The notes beneath the pieces are model-generated. The model did no database searches, was not told where the DNA came from, and saw nothing but the letters and a program-made list of their open reading frames with translations. From Gloeopeniophorella convolvens (lineage: Eukaryota; Basidiomycota; Agaricomycetes; Russulales): DNA of 64,000 nt. Both the position numbers and the translations under genes were made by a program. Below, one piece after another: positions 1-10,884 of this stretch; within the stretch, counting starts at the first letter, position 1; each line of letters starts with the position of its first letter. Where the stretch lies: the NCBI GenBank assembly GCA_022496205.1, contig WTXD01000016.1, forward strand, positions 310,001-374,000, given 5' to 3'.

Positions 1-167
1 GCCGGTCTATACGTATGCATAACGTTTATGCCCATCTTTCGCCATGATAGCCCCTATTACACGCCACTTTCTTCACTCGCTTGGTACTGCACAACCGGCT
101 TATTATCCGTGGGGTTCAGGTTGCTCGAGAAGGTCACGCTTTTTTACCTCTTCACCCCCGAGATGTA

Positions 168-192
168 CTATCGAAGGACCCTCAATGGGATG
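168..192 (+). repeat. Left terminal inverted repeat of the MITE
   Basis: These 25 nt are the exact reverse complement of 855-879. They are followed by a near-tandem duplicate of their inner 17 nt (193-209). Confidence 0.9.
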
Positions 193-854
193 GGACCCTC
201 AATGGGATGAAACGCAGATCCACGAATCGCTCAACAACTACTCATCAGATATATTTTTAACTTTAATCCAATGCTCTGTAGTACCATTCAATCTGTCCTG
301 TGCGATCACAAATGAATCCGAGCACTTCCTGCTGCACAATAAATCATGTATCTGAGGGTACACAAATCTGACCATTATTTGGTCAGGAACCACTGAATCA
401 GTCCCTGGGAGTGCTTCAAACTCGGTAGACGTAGTGTTAAGGTTATTTCTGATGTATCTGCGTGGTTTCCGTGGCGTCTGGGTGAGCAAGGATGCTTGAA
501 CGCGACGTGCCCCTCCGGAGGAGCTGAAGTGTGACATTTGAGTTCGAGCTCCGCACAAATTGCAATCTAATCGCAGCCATGCAATGCGACACGAGCGACA
601 CGGCGGTGCAATCACCGCTTGCCTCCGGCAGCACTGCAGCACGGTTGATGTGATGGGTCGTGACACCATCACGCGTGCCTGGTCATTCTCGCGGGGCCTT
701 TGACCTCGATTTCGGCTTCGCTTTGGCACACTCAGCCTTGAACAGAAAAATCTCAGAGTTGGGGAACGCATCGGAATCGCATACTAGAATGTATATACGG
801 GGTTTCAGAGCATGGGAACGAAAAATAAGCCCCCGGGACACTCAATGGGATATT

Positions 855-879
855 CATCCCATTGAGGGTCCTTCGATAG
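855..879 (-). repeat. Right terminal inverted repeat of the MITE
   Basis: Exact reverse complement of 168-192, followed by the TA duplication at 880-881 and then by host coding sequence that resumes in frame. Confidence 0.9.
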
Positions 880-2553
880 TATTACCGCATTCGGAGCGGG
901 ATGATGCTTTACCATAAGTGGTTCGTCCACGGGATGAGCAAGACGGCGGAAGAGTCTGCTCGATTACTGTCTACGCAACTTTATCGTCGTGCGCTCGTGT
1001 GGACGCTGGAGTCCCTGGAGGGAGATAACGAACTAGAACCCTTTTTCGAGGGTATTCCTGACCTTTGCAGCTCCAAGCTAGTTCCAAATCCACTGGCCGC
1101 TTTCATCAAGCCGAACGTCAAGTTGCTTTCTCACGCGCTGATAAACCTCATGGACCGCACATTCTCATCCAAACTGGTTTCGGAGGAAACGATGGAGAGA
1201 CGTGTCCATATTTGCATCAGGGCCCTGGATGCAGCATCTCCCTTGGCGACTTGGCGCATCTTCGAGCGCGTCCTCTTCGGCCAATGGCAGCACTTCACCG
1301 AACTTGTTGAATTCGGTATCACGGCGCAGAAGCAGAGCAACAACGTCAACGCAGACCCAATCACCGTCTTCTACGCTCGATGCGTGGTCGCAGTCATCAC
1401 TGTGCGGGCACCCGATCGCGATATACGCTGGTCAAACATGGTGATGGACCAGCTGGACGTAGACGAAGCACACCTCCAGCGCTATCTCGCGCACGGAGAC
1501 AGCGTACTGCTCGCGAACCTCAATCACATCATCACCGAGATGATATCGGCGGACTCCCGGCTCCGACGACTTAACTATCGAACATCTATTCCGGCCGTAT
1601 CGCGGGAAACGCTGCAGGTGGCTTGCAGGCTCGACCCAACGCACGCATTCCCCGCGCTGCGAAACGAGTTCTGCTCCCTATGGAACCGGCTTGTGTACAC
1701 CGCACAGCGACAAGGCAGCCACGACGTCGAGCGGCGCTTCTCCATCCTCATCCTGCGCGAGATCCGCCGCGTGTACCTCGCGCTGCATGCCGGGACGGAC
1801 GCCGCACCCCGCGAGTTCGCAGCCGCGACGGACGAGCGCGACCCCGCGCTGTGGCGCGGCACTTCGTACCCGCTGTGCACACTCCCCATGCACCGCCGCC
1901 TCGCGCTCGTCCTCCCGGGGCCCATCGGGGCCAACGTCTCGGCCGCCTCGTCTCCGGCGCGCTCAATGCCGGGCTCGCCCCGTACGAGGCACGTGCGCGC
2001 GCAGACGCTGCCGGCAGCAGCGTTCGACGTCTCTACCGCAGCGTGGCGCGGCGCAGGCGCCGCTGCTGCGCACCGCCACGCGGGGACGGACCCTCTGGAC
2101 GCACAACACGGCACCCCACCCCACCCTACATCCCCACTCGCGGCTTTCCTCTTCCCCCATTCGCACACCACTTCCCCGACACCTTCTGTCTCGAGGTTCG
2201 ATGTTGCAGCGGATGCCGTTGACCAAGACGCGAACGATGAGGGACAGGACGGAGGTGGTCCTGCGGCGGCCGCGCTGGCACCCCGACGCGATCAGAATTT
2301 CTTGCTAGCAGCATCCGTGGATACTGTAGAGCCCGAGGAAGAGCAGCCGTCTCCTTCACAGGAGTCAGCAGGTTCCCGCATCACCTCACCTCAGTTTATA
2401 GAAGAAGTATAACTTGGGGCAATGATACGCGTGGTATACACTGGCACCTCGTACAGAGGCTCTGACGATAGACTATCAATTCTTTGCGGCCCCGGGTACT
2501 TACTTGTTGAACTTTTTCCGAGCTGATATGCGCAGCCTAGGGGCGTAGCTAGC

Positions 2554-2591
2554 ATGGTAGTGTGATTATAGGATGGTAGTGTGATTATAGG
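2554..2591. repeat. Two tandem copies of a 19-bp unit
   Basis: The unit ATGGTAGTGTGATTATAGG occurs twice head to tail (2554-2572, 2573-2591), followed by a decayed third start (ATGGTCGTGA). It lies between the first and second DUF6535 genes. Apart from it, nothing was seen in 2413-3050. Confidence 0.85.
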
Positions 2592-3102
2592 ATGGTCGTG
2601 ATAGTATTGAAACGGGTCAGACCAAGGACCGAGGACAAGGGAGTCCGGCGTTGTCGGCCCGCATGTGCACTCAGCGCATTCCGGAATTGAGTCGGCGAAT
2701 GCTGGTACGTCGCCGTCACCAAGCTATCATTCATTTTCCTCGCAGTGCCATTGTAGCTTTATACGATCTCCTAGGGTCATCTCGCAGTCCATTGATGGTT
2801 CCACGACATCTGCATCTACACCTGTGGGAAATGCACAAGGCAGCGTACGGCAACGAGCAGTGTTAGTGGGGCCTCGACTCGTGGCAGTGCATACAAATAC
2901 TAGTACTCTACATGATGGCCTCAGCTGGCACACGCTTCGCGCGCTTTTCATTCAGCTCCGACTCTCCCCTGTGCTTCTGTGCAGTACGCAGTCTGCTTCT
3001 ACCTCTGCGTCCCAAACTACCGGCACGAATATACATATATCTTCTAGAGTTACCTCCATGGCAGGGAAGAGTATCAGTATAACTTCTTATTTTGATTTAT
3101 GT

Positions 3103-5460
3103 ATGTCGGGGACACTCACATATCCCGTAGGCGATCATCGATACCCTCCAAGTGGGCCCAAGCTCGAACAAGCCCGATATGCACAGACAGACCAAAGCTT
3201 CAGCGATGGCTCCGGCGCCCTGTTCTCTATGTACTTGGAAAGGGCAGAGGAAGAAGATAAGAAGATAACGGAGAGCTGGAAGGGAGACGCCGACGGGATT
3301 CTCGTTTTCGTGCGTAGACCCTTCTCCTCCTTCCGAAAACAGCTTCGCTCAATGACTTCTCTCTTTCCGCAGACTGGTCTTTTCTCGGCGATGGTCGCCA
3401 CGTTCCTTGTCACCTCCGTGCAAAATCTCCAGCCGGACTCTCAAGATACTTCAGCACTCTACCTTTCCAACATCTATCACCTACTCGCCGATACCAATAA
3501 CTCACAAGTGCCTTCCCCACAAGCCTTGCCTGACCCGCCGACATTCTCTGCCCCTACATCCGCTGTCTGGGTTAACGCTCTCTGGTCCATGAGTTTGGTC
3601 ATCAGTGTCATGTGCGCCCTGCTGGCAACGCTCTTGCAACGATGGTCGCGTCGATACCTTCGCATGACCCAGCCGCGGTCCAGCCTGCGGAAGCGAGCTC
3701 GTCTTCGTGCATTCTTCGCAGAAGGCGTGGACAAGCACCGTCTTCGCTGGACAGTCGAGGCGTTGCCAGCGCTTCTCCACGTCGCACTCTTCCTCTTCTT
3801 CGCCGGCCTCGTCATCTTCTTTGCTGCAATCAATCATACTGTCTTCACCATTGTGTTAACGCTGGTGTGCCTGTGCATCGGCCTATATGCCTTTATCACC
3901 GTGATTCCGGTTTTCCACCACGACAGTCCCTACCACACGCCGCTCTCTTCACCTGCATGGTTATGCATCTCCGGGATGTTATACCTAGTCTCCAAATTTC
4001 TCTCAACAATCACAGGACTCCAAACATCGAGGTCACGGAGATATCTTCGTCTTCGTGTTGCTTCAATGCGTTTTCGCGATCAGCTTCAGGATGGCCTGGG
4101 GAAAGCCACGGAATGGACCGCCCTGCTGTTACCGTCGCAGATAGATACCCGCGCGCTAGTGTGGACCTTCAAGTCCCTGGATGAAGACCACGAGCTTGAA
4201 CGTTTCTTCGCGGGCCTGCCTAGCTGGTGCGCCTCGAAGGAAGTGGAGAAGCCTTGGGAAGTTCTCGTCAAGCCGAACGCGTACGCGTTGCACCACACAT
4301 TCACTCTCTTAATGTCCCGCATCATGGAGTCTCACCTAATACCGGACTCTGCCAAGCACCTACGGGTTATCACTTGTACGAAGGTTTTGGAAGCGCTCTC
4401 CTTCCGCGGCACGAGCACGGCCACGCTCATCCACTTGGCCTCCGTTTTTCGCGGCTCGCAGCAACATCTGTTCGCTCAGTCCGTAGAGTTCGGTCTATTT
4501 ATACAGAGACAACATATCAAGCTCGCCCATACCTCGTATCTGGCCTGCTATTTCACAAGTATAACCTGCGTCCTCATACTCAAGGGATACATTAACGGCG
4601 GCTGGTGGCGTCTTGTCGAATATCAACGACGCGGATTACCGCAGGTCACTCTTGAGCGATATCTTGAGCGTGGAAACAGCATCGCGTTGGCAAGTCTGAA
4701 TTCTCTTATTCAGGAAATGATTCAGTCCCAAATCAGAGAAGACCAGTGCAGCATATTGGTACCGGCGCTGGCGGCAGCATGCGACTTCGACGCGCGCGAC
4801 ACTCTGCCGGAGGTTCAGAATGCGTTTTGTGGTCTATGGAACCGACTCGTGCGTCGTGCCAACAGCAGTCCTGAGGGCCGATTCGGCCCCGTCCTCGAGC
4901 ACCTCCGCAAAATCTATGTCTTACTGCATCTGGGGACGACTGCTCTCCCACATGCATGGGAGGAAATTGCCGGAGGCGATTCGGTCGGCGACGTCACTTC
5001 GCACAATACTTCGGCGGAAGACGCGTCGGACGTGGACGGTCCTGGAATATATCCCTTGTGTGACCTTGAGTCTCACCGGCTCGCGACTCGTGCAGATACA
5101 GTTCCAAGAGACGATCACGCAAAGGAGACGAAACACCTTACTCCACCTCACGGTCTGGCCTCCGCCGCAATTGACAACCCAGATACCTCCATCGTCGGGA
5201 GTCAACCCCGAGGCATGAAAGTTCACTCTTCACCTTCATTTGCACCCTCTGCCCCTGCCTCTGCCCTCCGTACGGGCGGTCCTACGAACTTGGCCATCAC
5301 TCGACTGTCTGGCTCACCAGACTCGCCCCGAGTTTGGGACCCAAGTTGCCGAGTTGCGCGGAACCCGCAGTCCTGCGGCCAACCTCTACAGCTGATACAG
5401 GCTCGCCACCACTTCCATATTCCTCTCACGCGCCGATTTACCCGTATCATTCCGCTATAG
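3103..5460 (+). CDS. DUF6535-domain membrane protein (copy 2, intact)
   Basis: This is the most complete of three local paralogues. The N terminus carries the DUF6535 signature (GSGALFSMYLERAEEEDKK, then SWKGDADGILVF). A 63-nt phase-0 intron (3310-3372, GTGCGT...CGCAG) interrupts between LVF and TGLFSA; it is a multiple of three and stop-free, so unspliced reading is also open. Hydrophobic segments follow: TGLFSAMVATFLV, ALWSMSLVISVMCALLATLL, LLHVALFLFFAGLVIFF and FTIVLTLVCLCIGLYAF. A long cytosolic region continues to the stop. Spliced length from ATG 3103 is about 764 aa; ATG 3058 is an in-frame alternative. The frame is open further up to 2665 but has no ATG there, and the domain starts near residue 30 of this model. 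Function unknown. Confidence 0.85.
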   Translation: MSGTLTYPVGDHRYPPSGPKLEQARYAQTDQSFSDGSGALFSMYLERAEEEDKKITESWKGDADGILVFVRRPFSSFRKQLRSMTSLFPQTGLFSAMVATFLVTSVQNLQPDSQDTSALYLSNIYHLLADTNNSQVPSPQALPDPPTFSAPTSAVWVNALWSMSLVISVMCALLATLLQRWSRRYLRMTQPRSSLRKRARLRAFFAEGVDKHRLRWTVEALPALLHVALFLFFAGLVIFFAAINHTVFTIVLTLVCLCIGLYAFITVIPVFHHDSPYHTPLSSPAWLCISGMLYLVSKFLSTITGLQTSRSRRYLRLRVASMRFRDQLQDGLGKATEWTALLLPSQIDTRALVWTFKSLDEDHELERFFAGLPSWCASKEVEKPWEVLVKPNAYALHHTFTLLMSRIMESHLIPDSAKHLRVITCTKVLEALSFRGTSTATLIHLASVFRGSQQHLFAQSVEFGLFIQRQHIKLAHTSYLACYFTSITCVLILKGYINGGWWRLVEYQRRGLPQVTLERYLERGNSIALASLNSLIQEMIQSQIREDQCSILVPALAAACDFDARDTLPEVQNAFCGLWNRLVRRANSSPEGRFGPVLEHLRKIYVLLHLGTTALPHAWEEIAGGDSVGDVTSHNTSAEDASDVDGPGIYPLCDLESHRLATRADTVPRDDHAKETKHLTPPHGLASAAIDNPDTSIVGSQPRGMKVHSSPSFAPSAPASALRTGGPTNLAITRLSGSPDSPRVWDPSCRVARNPQSCGQPLQLIQARHHFHIPLTRRFTRIIPL

Positions 5461-6309
5461 ACATGACAGCCCAACACAGCAGGGATCCATTGGCAGCGTT
5501 TACTGAAGCGTCCAGGGGTCGACCTGCTTCCTTTAGTAGCCGGCCTGGCGCGGGTTGACTTCCACAACAGGACGGCGATAGAGGGTCGGCGTCACAGCTT
5601 CTAGGTTAGATAGGCGTACTTTTGTTCTGACTTGTAATCCTCGTTCTTAGTCGAGTGTTGGGCTCGTACGGCGTATGTTCGTGTGTGTATTTTCATTCGT
5701 CATGTACTACTATCACGTACTTGATATCTGGCGTCGTTGTTGCCATTGGGCAATACTTAGGACTTGTATTGTTGTATCATGCGCAGTCACAGGTGCCACC
5801 CAGTCTCAGAAGCCAATATGGATTGTGATAGAAAATTGCGCAACGCGCAGTGACCGAGGCTGGACGCCAATCACAGCCTCACGTACGCAGAATCGTGCGC
5901 GCCAGTGTGCCAAACGACCATGTGAAGAGCGCATGTCAGCTACACCGCGACAATTGCAAAGACTCACCAGCGCACTTCAACACGAGCATCAGATCCTTGG
6001 TTCCCACATGACGTTACCGCACCCTCTGGACGAGCATGATTTCAATATTACATGAGTAGCAGCGAGTAAGACTCAGACTTGAAAGGCCCATGCGCGAGTT
6101 GACGACGAAGCGAGCCCGCTTGACAACACCGGTAGTAATACGGGTCGTGTCAGCATGTCCGTGATTGTTGGGTGGAACCTCGGTCTGTGTGTTTCAATGT
6201 GCTAGAGTCGGGTTGAACGAATGCTCCCTGGGGGTGTTTACCGAAGGGTACGATGAACATAGTGGCGAGGAACGAGCGCCACACAGACATGTTGGTAGTT
6301 TGGTAGTAT
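5461..6309. other. Intergenic, nothing recognised
   Basis: No open frame here resembles a known family or continues across plausible introns. The stretch separates the 3' end of DUF6535 copy 2 from the truncated dehydrogenase copy. Confidence 0.6.
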
Positions 6310-6654
6310 CGGATGTGGCGGGCAGTGCGAGAAGCCTCGCGCGAGGGGCGGCGGACCTGATTCCTGCAGCCACCTCTTCGACAGGCCCTTTGCTACGGGC
6401 GACGAGGACCACTGCCGCGCCAGAACGAACGTAGGCGAGCGCAGCCTCGGCACCGATGCTGCGCGAGGCCCCAGTTATGAGGACAACCTTGCCGCGATTG
6501 GTTTGGACAAAGAAGTGCGTCCCTGGATCAATGGTAGGGTATACACCAGTTCAAATGGCAAGTCAGATGATATCACATGAAGAGGGCACGAAAGGACAGA
6601 CTCGTTGTGGTGCGTGACCGGGAGGCTTTCGTCGAGTCCTTGGATGTTGCTCAT
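6310..6654 (-). pseudogene. Truncated short-chain dehydrogenase copy (5' end only)
   Basis: Starting at ATG 6654 the sequence parallels the first exons of the intact SDR at 13311-14465 (MSNIQGLDE..., then VVLITGASRSIGAEAALAY and VARSKGPVEEVAAGIRSAAP). Homology stops near residue LLALPA; the NAG, catalytic Ser, YxxxK and C-terminal exons are absent. The intron-1 acceptor, CTAG in the intact copy, reads CTGG here (about 6548-6551), so even the retained part could not be spliced normally. The second Gly of the TGxxxGIG loop reads Ser (GASRSIG). This is a dead fragment left by duplication. Confidence 0.85.
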
Positions 6655-7131
6655 GATTGCTGAAGTCGAACCAGACGTGCCCCAAGGATCACCGGTATTC
6701 GTCAAGCGCAGCCCCCAAATGACAGATATGGAAACATATATACCAGACTGTGGGGACCAGCGCCGCGCGCTATTTGTTTTGAAAATGACAGAACCGCACG
6801 ACCTTCATAGGACGCCACCGCATTGCACTCAGATCCCGTAGGTAGCGGAGGGCTATTTTGAGAGTCAACGCCTTTAATTTGAGAGTCAGACCAATTGCGC
6901 CTACCCAATTTTGTACGACATGGCCGTTCAGGAACAACTTGAAGGATGGAGTAGAGTTATCATTGGTCGCGAAGGAAATGAGCAAAAGAGTCGAAGGAAG
7001 TGAGCGAAAGAAGAGAAAGAAGCACCGAGAGCGGTCCGAGGAGGTCCGCTGGCGCAACGGGCTGATGACGTAATAAAGAGACAGCAAGTTGCGTGGCCTA
7101 CGCAAGGTCAACGCTTCGACGAGCAGGACAT
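6310..7131. repeat. Segmental duplicate of 14155-14945
   Basis: About 800 bp covering the SDR 5' exons, start codon and upstream region match 14155-14945 at roughly 85% identity by eye, with small indels. Shared landmarks include a TATATA on the SDR side, CGCGCGCTATTTGTTTTG and, at the far end, CGACGAGCAGGACATCG (about 7117-7132). Similarity ends right after that. In the intact copy the next 65 bp lead into the DUF2009 gene; here they lead towards the P450. Confidence 0.8.
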
Positions 7132-7586
7132 CGCGATCGAGATTGCGAAGTTGCGGAGTTAGAATGAAAGACAAGAATATTCCCAAATATTTCCTCAGAT
7201 CTCTCCCGTAAGCATCCACCACCGGGACCCATTGGCTATCCAGCGAGCCCTCCATGTCGATACATTATAGAGGCATTCGCCCAGGGCTGACAAGTTGCAA
7301 GAGGCGCATCGTGGATGTACCATAACCTATACAAGGCGAGCATCTTTTGTACTTTCTAATGCTCTAGGAAGATGGGTGCTGAGACGTCATCAGGCCACGG
7401 CATCGAGAGCTAATGATGCATGATACGCATTGTCTCCAATCCATTCGTACGATATACCCGGAAGCGTTACAATAGGCGAGACTGTCCATAAGAGAGTATA
7501 GGCTGAACTCAATCTTGGTAATGAGAGAACCGCAGAGAAGGACCAAGTCGTGGGTCTGTAAATGCGCGCGGCTGGGCTGTGCCCAT

Positions 7587-9627
7587 CTACCCGCGCAGAG
7601 AGACATCAAGCATCAAGGCATCTCTGGTCAACACAAAGCGGTCTTTCAGACCCTCCTCCCACGTGCCCGGTTGAGTTCCTGGGATAGCAGAAAAGTGGAA
7701 ACGCCGAAGGAGCCAGCACAGCAGCATGCGCAGTTCCATCAGTGCGAGGCTCTTGCCGGCGCACCCTGTCGGGCCGTACGAGAATGGGATGAAAGCTCTA
7801 GGGTTGTGGGGCCCTTCCAACCTCTCGGCTGCGATCCAGCGCTGGGGCTCGAAGGCGTCCGGGGCGTAAAAGTTGCGCGGGTCACGCTGGACACTGTACG
7901 TGTGTATGGCAAGTTGTGTTTGCTCCGGGAAGACGCTGTGGACGGTGAGCTTCAGGATGAGATCAGAGGCACCGTTTTGGCTTACTGCGTCCCGAACCTC
8001 CTTGGGCCATTTCCCCGTGGAATGTACCTGTGCGAACCGCCCGGGACTGCCGGTTGGAGCCGCATGGCCTCGTTACTGCACCATCGATGTTTTAGTGTCT
8101 CGTAGGGAGATCAAGAATCAAGGGTTGGATCTCACATGCAAGCATTCAGCCATTCCAGTTCGCTCAACTTCGAGACATCAAGTGGCTCTTCGTCGTGTGG
8201 AAATGCCCCATCTACTTCCCGTTGAAGGCGCTCATATGCGGTGGGGGTAGTGACCAAGTAATGAATCAACGCAGTCGATGTGGTGCTGGTCGTGTCCGAT
8301 CCAGCGACGATGGACAGAACACCTTGTTGGGCAACCTTGCTCAGAGGTGGGCGGTCTTTTTCTGGTAGCTCTTCTCCGCTCTTCCCGGTAGAGATGGTCG
8401 ACGTTGGGGACACAGGTAGAAGAGGCGACGTGAACGTACAAGATAGTAATAGAGGTCTTTGCGGTTTGCGTCCATTTTCAGCCTTCGTGTGACCTGTTCA
8501 ATACCGAACGTGGCAAGTAGCTGGACGCCGGGGGCAAGAGAATTGATTACTGGCAAGGCCCAGGAGATATGTCCCAGTATGCTGGTAGCCCTGTCGTGAT
8601 ATCAGCGCTCGTTAATTCTAACCACAAGTAAGGAGGATACACCTACGTCATTCCTTGTGTGATGATTGTGTACACATTTTCCTTGTCGCCTCGGTCTGCC
8701 ATTAGTTCAAACCCGCCGCCGAACCTAGGTACGATATGAGTTCCAATGTAAGTAAGAACAGTTCAGCTGCCGAACGCACGCCATATCACCCATGAAATCC
8801 GTTCTGTGGTCCGTTTCAGTGATGATGCTGATTAGAAGAACCCGAAAACCCACGCGAAGAAGGTTATCCAAGAGCTCACGTCAATGACACGGCTGAGCTT
8901 CCCGGTGATACCGCTTTGCTGTTTGATCATATCCTCCAGGTGGTCGACGAGTTGCCTCACTCTATGAGAGACAAGGACATCGTATTCCTTCAAAGCCTTA
9001 GAAGAGAATGCTCGATCCCAAGACTTGCGGGCACGGGCATGCTCGGCGGCATCTCGCAGAACGACTAGCGAATCAGGTTCAGTTCGATTGTCCCAGTCTG
9101 CGGATGCCGGAGTCAGCACGACACCCAATCGTGGAAGATTCAAGATCATGCTTACACGGTCCCTTCGACAATCCTCCGGGCCCTAGTACTGCTGGAATGA
9201 TGGATGCGTCACGGATCGAGAGGTCATTCGGGCCTACAGATACAATATGAGGGCGGCGATAGTCGTGCGCTCAGAAACGTGCCTTACCTATACGCACAAC
9301 GTCACCGTAACGCTCATGTAACCTTTTGAGGTTCACGTGTTGCTTCCCTCTGACAGCGACCGCGGCTAGCCAAAATTTCGACAACCGTGCAAGAAATGGA
9401 CCAGGATACTTTGCTAGAGGGTGCCAGGGAGATAGTCGATACGTCGCGGTGGATAAGAGAATAGTCGTATAATAGAGAGCGAATGTTGCGGCAACCCCTT
9501 GTGAAGAAGAGACAAGTGAGGATGCGAAGCCATATGAGAGGATCGATGGTATGAGGATGAGCAGGACGAGCAACGGGAACTTGGATGCAGGTTCGAATCG
9601 TTTGAAGTACAGATATGCAGCCTGCAT
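7587..9627 (-). CDS. Cytochrome P450 monooxygenase (multi-exon; one apparent 1-nt deletion)
   Basis: A haem-thiolate monooxygenase, probably ER-anchored. From the 5' end (minus strand): hydrophobic anchor with FKRFEPASKFPLLVLLI; proline-rich hinge HPLAKYPGPFLARLS; LHERYGDVVRIG; WDRAFSSKALKEYD (C helix); FGGGFELMADRGD; I helix AGSDTTSTTSTALIHYL; NEAMRLQPAVPGG in the K-helix region; FEPQRW; haem loop FIPFSYGPTGCAGKSLALME with the Cys ligand; stop TAG at 7587. At least six short GT-AG introns. ATG 9627 is the first in-frame start after an upstream stop. Near 8004 the frame must shift by one within a run of C (minus strand) to join IPRGNGP to the exon leading to FPEQTQLAIHTYSVQRDP, so the gene is either mildly broken or carries a sequencing deletion. 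Substrate unknown; the neighbouring SDR would fit secondary metabolism. Confidence 0.85.
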
Positions 9628-10884
9628 TAGGGAACAAAGGAATGAGCCAAATACTGCAGATGTCAATCGTTGGAGAGACTGACCAGACCGCAATGAGATG
9701 TTATCGCAACCGGGTCAGTGATTAAGATGGATGCTAGGGAAGACCGAATGCGACCTAACAGGTCGAAAGACGACACTGACATAGCGGTTTGCTCGCGATG
9801 AGCGGTCAGTGATACAATCTCGGTCCGTTCTTATACAGCAGCCCCCCCCCCTTCCGGACGAAAAAGGCACTATATCCGTACGCAGGGAACGGTAGTGAAC
9901 CGGAGCTATGTAACGATTAAAGCCCATGCTTCCCCGCGGCCATATGTTACGCGCGTTGACCACATTCTCTGGGTACGGCCCTGAGCCACGCTTATGCTGT
10001 CGGCAGCTGCTGACCCCACGGTGATGGCCACTGCTTGACACACCTTAGTGAGCGATTCGATGGTGCCAGAAATTCAATGAGCATATTTAGCGGTGACTTC
10101 AGAGAGAGGCTGAGACCAAGCTGAGAGGGTCGTGCACCACCGGAAAGGGTCGAGGACACGGAAGTTGTTGATTGAGACTTGGATTGCCGGCCGCGCTCGC
10201 CGAACAGACAGGCGTTCGACGATGATTGGCCAGGCCGCTCCGCTTGGACCAGGCGCCTGCTATTACGATCGGAGTAGTCTCCGTTGCTGACAGCGCTGAC
10301 CTTATGCCGATCGCGGGCGCACCCGCCGTCCTCGCACCCGCTGCCTCCCCTCCCCCCGCCAGTGCCGCGCGCACTCGCGGTCTCCTAGGTAGTATAAAAG
10401 TCCTGTATATGCGGCAAGCAAACGCTGCGCGTTTGCTGCGAATATAGACGTCCCGCGTCGATTTTGCATTGTCCGTTCAATACCAACGTGCGAACGGCGG
10501 GCACTGTGCGGTCATCAACTCGGAATTGCAGAGCCCGATAATATCAGGGGTGTGAGTGGGGTGTGTGAAAGTTGCTCGACGAGCGTTACTCGGATTCGCA
10601 AGCGCACATCGTCCCAGCTCAGACTCCCACCAGTGCCGGTGGTTGTGAGAAAGCCCATGTACAGTTCCTGAATCTATCCCCCAAAGCCTCACTCGTCTCG
10701 ACTCCCGGTGAATCCAAGTCCAATGTCGCACCAACCCCCTACTGCAGCACCGTTGTCTCCCGACGCGAGGCAGCTGCCAGATCAGCCTGTAGTAGGTGTG
10801 TCGACACAGTAAAACGTCGCGAGTCACGAGCCATTAACATCTACTACGTCTCTAGATCATCTTGCCATTCCACCCGCTCCCCAG
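9628..10884. other. Intergenic, nothing recognised except a poly-C tract
   Basis: This 1.26-kb stretch lies between the P450 start and DUF6535 copy 3. It has a run of ten C at about 9842-9851 and no supported exon. It should contain both promoters, since the two genes diverge. Confidence 0.55.

Larger units (their letters stand above)
168..879. mobile_element. MITE-like TIR element with TA target duplication
   Basis: Perfect 25-bp terminal inverted repeats (168-192 and 855-879) start CTATCGAAGGACCC. TA lies directly outside both ends (166-167 and 880-881), the target duplication of Tc1/mariner-type elements. A second copy of the subterminal repeat follows the left TIR in direct orientation (about 193-209). 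Near the right end a copy at about 838-850 is inverted against the TIR and can fold with it. The interior holds a 177-codon minus-strand open frame (238-771) with several Cys pairs but no recognisable DDE transposase, so the element is probably non-autonomous. Confidence 0.85.
1..2412 (+). pseudogene. DUF6535-domain membrane protein, 5'-partial, split by a TIR element
   Basis: The frame is open from base 1 (AGLYVCITFMPIFRHDSPY...) and matches the end of the membrane domain of the DUF6535 gene at 3103-5460 (GLYAFITVIPVFHHDSPYH). A 712-bp element sits at 168-879. The frame resumes at 882 and runs to TAA at 2410-2412. Removing the element plus one TA copy rejoins the frame exactly at codon 166-168 (P-E-M-Y-Y-R), so the host gene was intact before insertion. 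The cytosolic part has the paralogous motif RALVWTLESLEGDNELEPFF. The last 170 residues are Pro/Ala/Ser-rich and low complexity. DUF6535 proteins are fungal, of unknown function, with transmembrane helices near the N terminus; that region lies outside the window. No splice pair was found that removes the element in frame. Confidence 0.8.

Noticed and set aside
165..879. TIR element acting as an intron of the first DUF6535 gene
   Set aside because: The possible GTACTA...GATAG pair would join out of frame and run into a stop; no in-frame alternative was found.
1575..2226. Several 70-205 codon frames overlapping the Pro/Ala-rich tail of the first DUF6535 gene
   Set aside because: All are shadows of GC-rich coding sequence; only the frame ending at 2412 continues the paralogous domain.
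2665..3102. N-terminal extension of DUF6535 copy 2
   Set aside because: The frame is open but has no ATG before 3058, and the domain in copy 3 starts only about 12 residues after its ATG. Chance openness is the simpler explanation.
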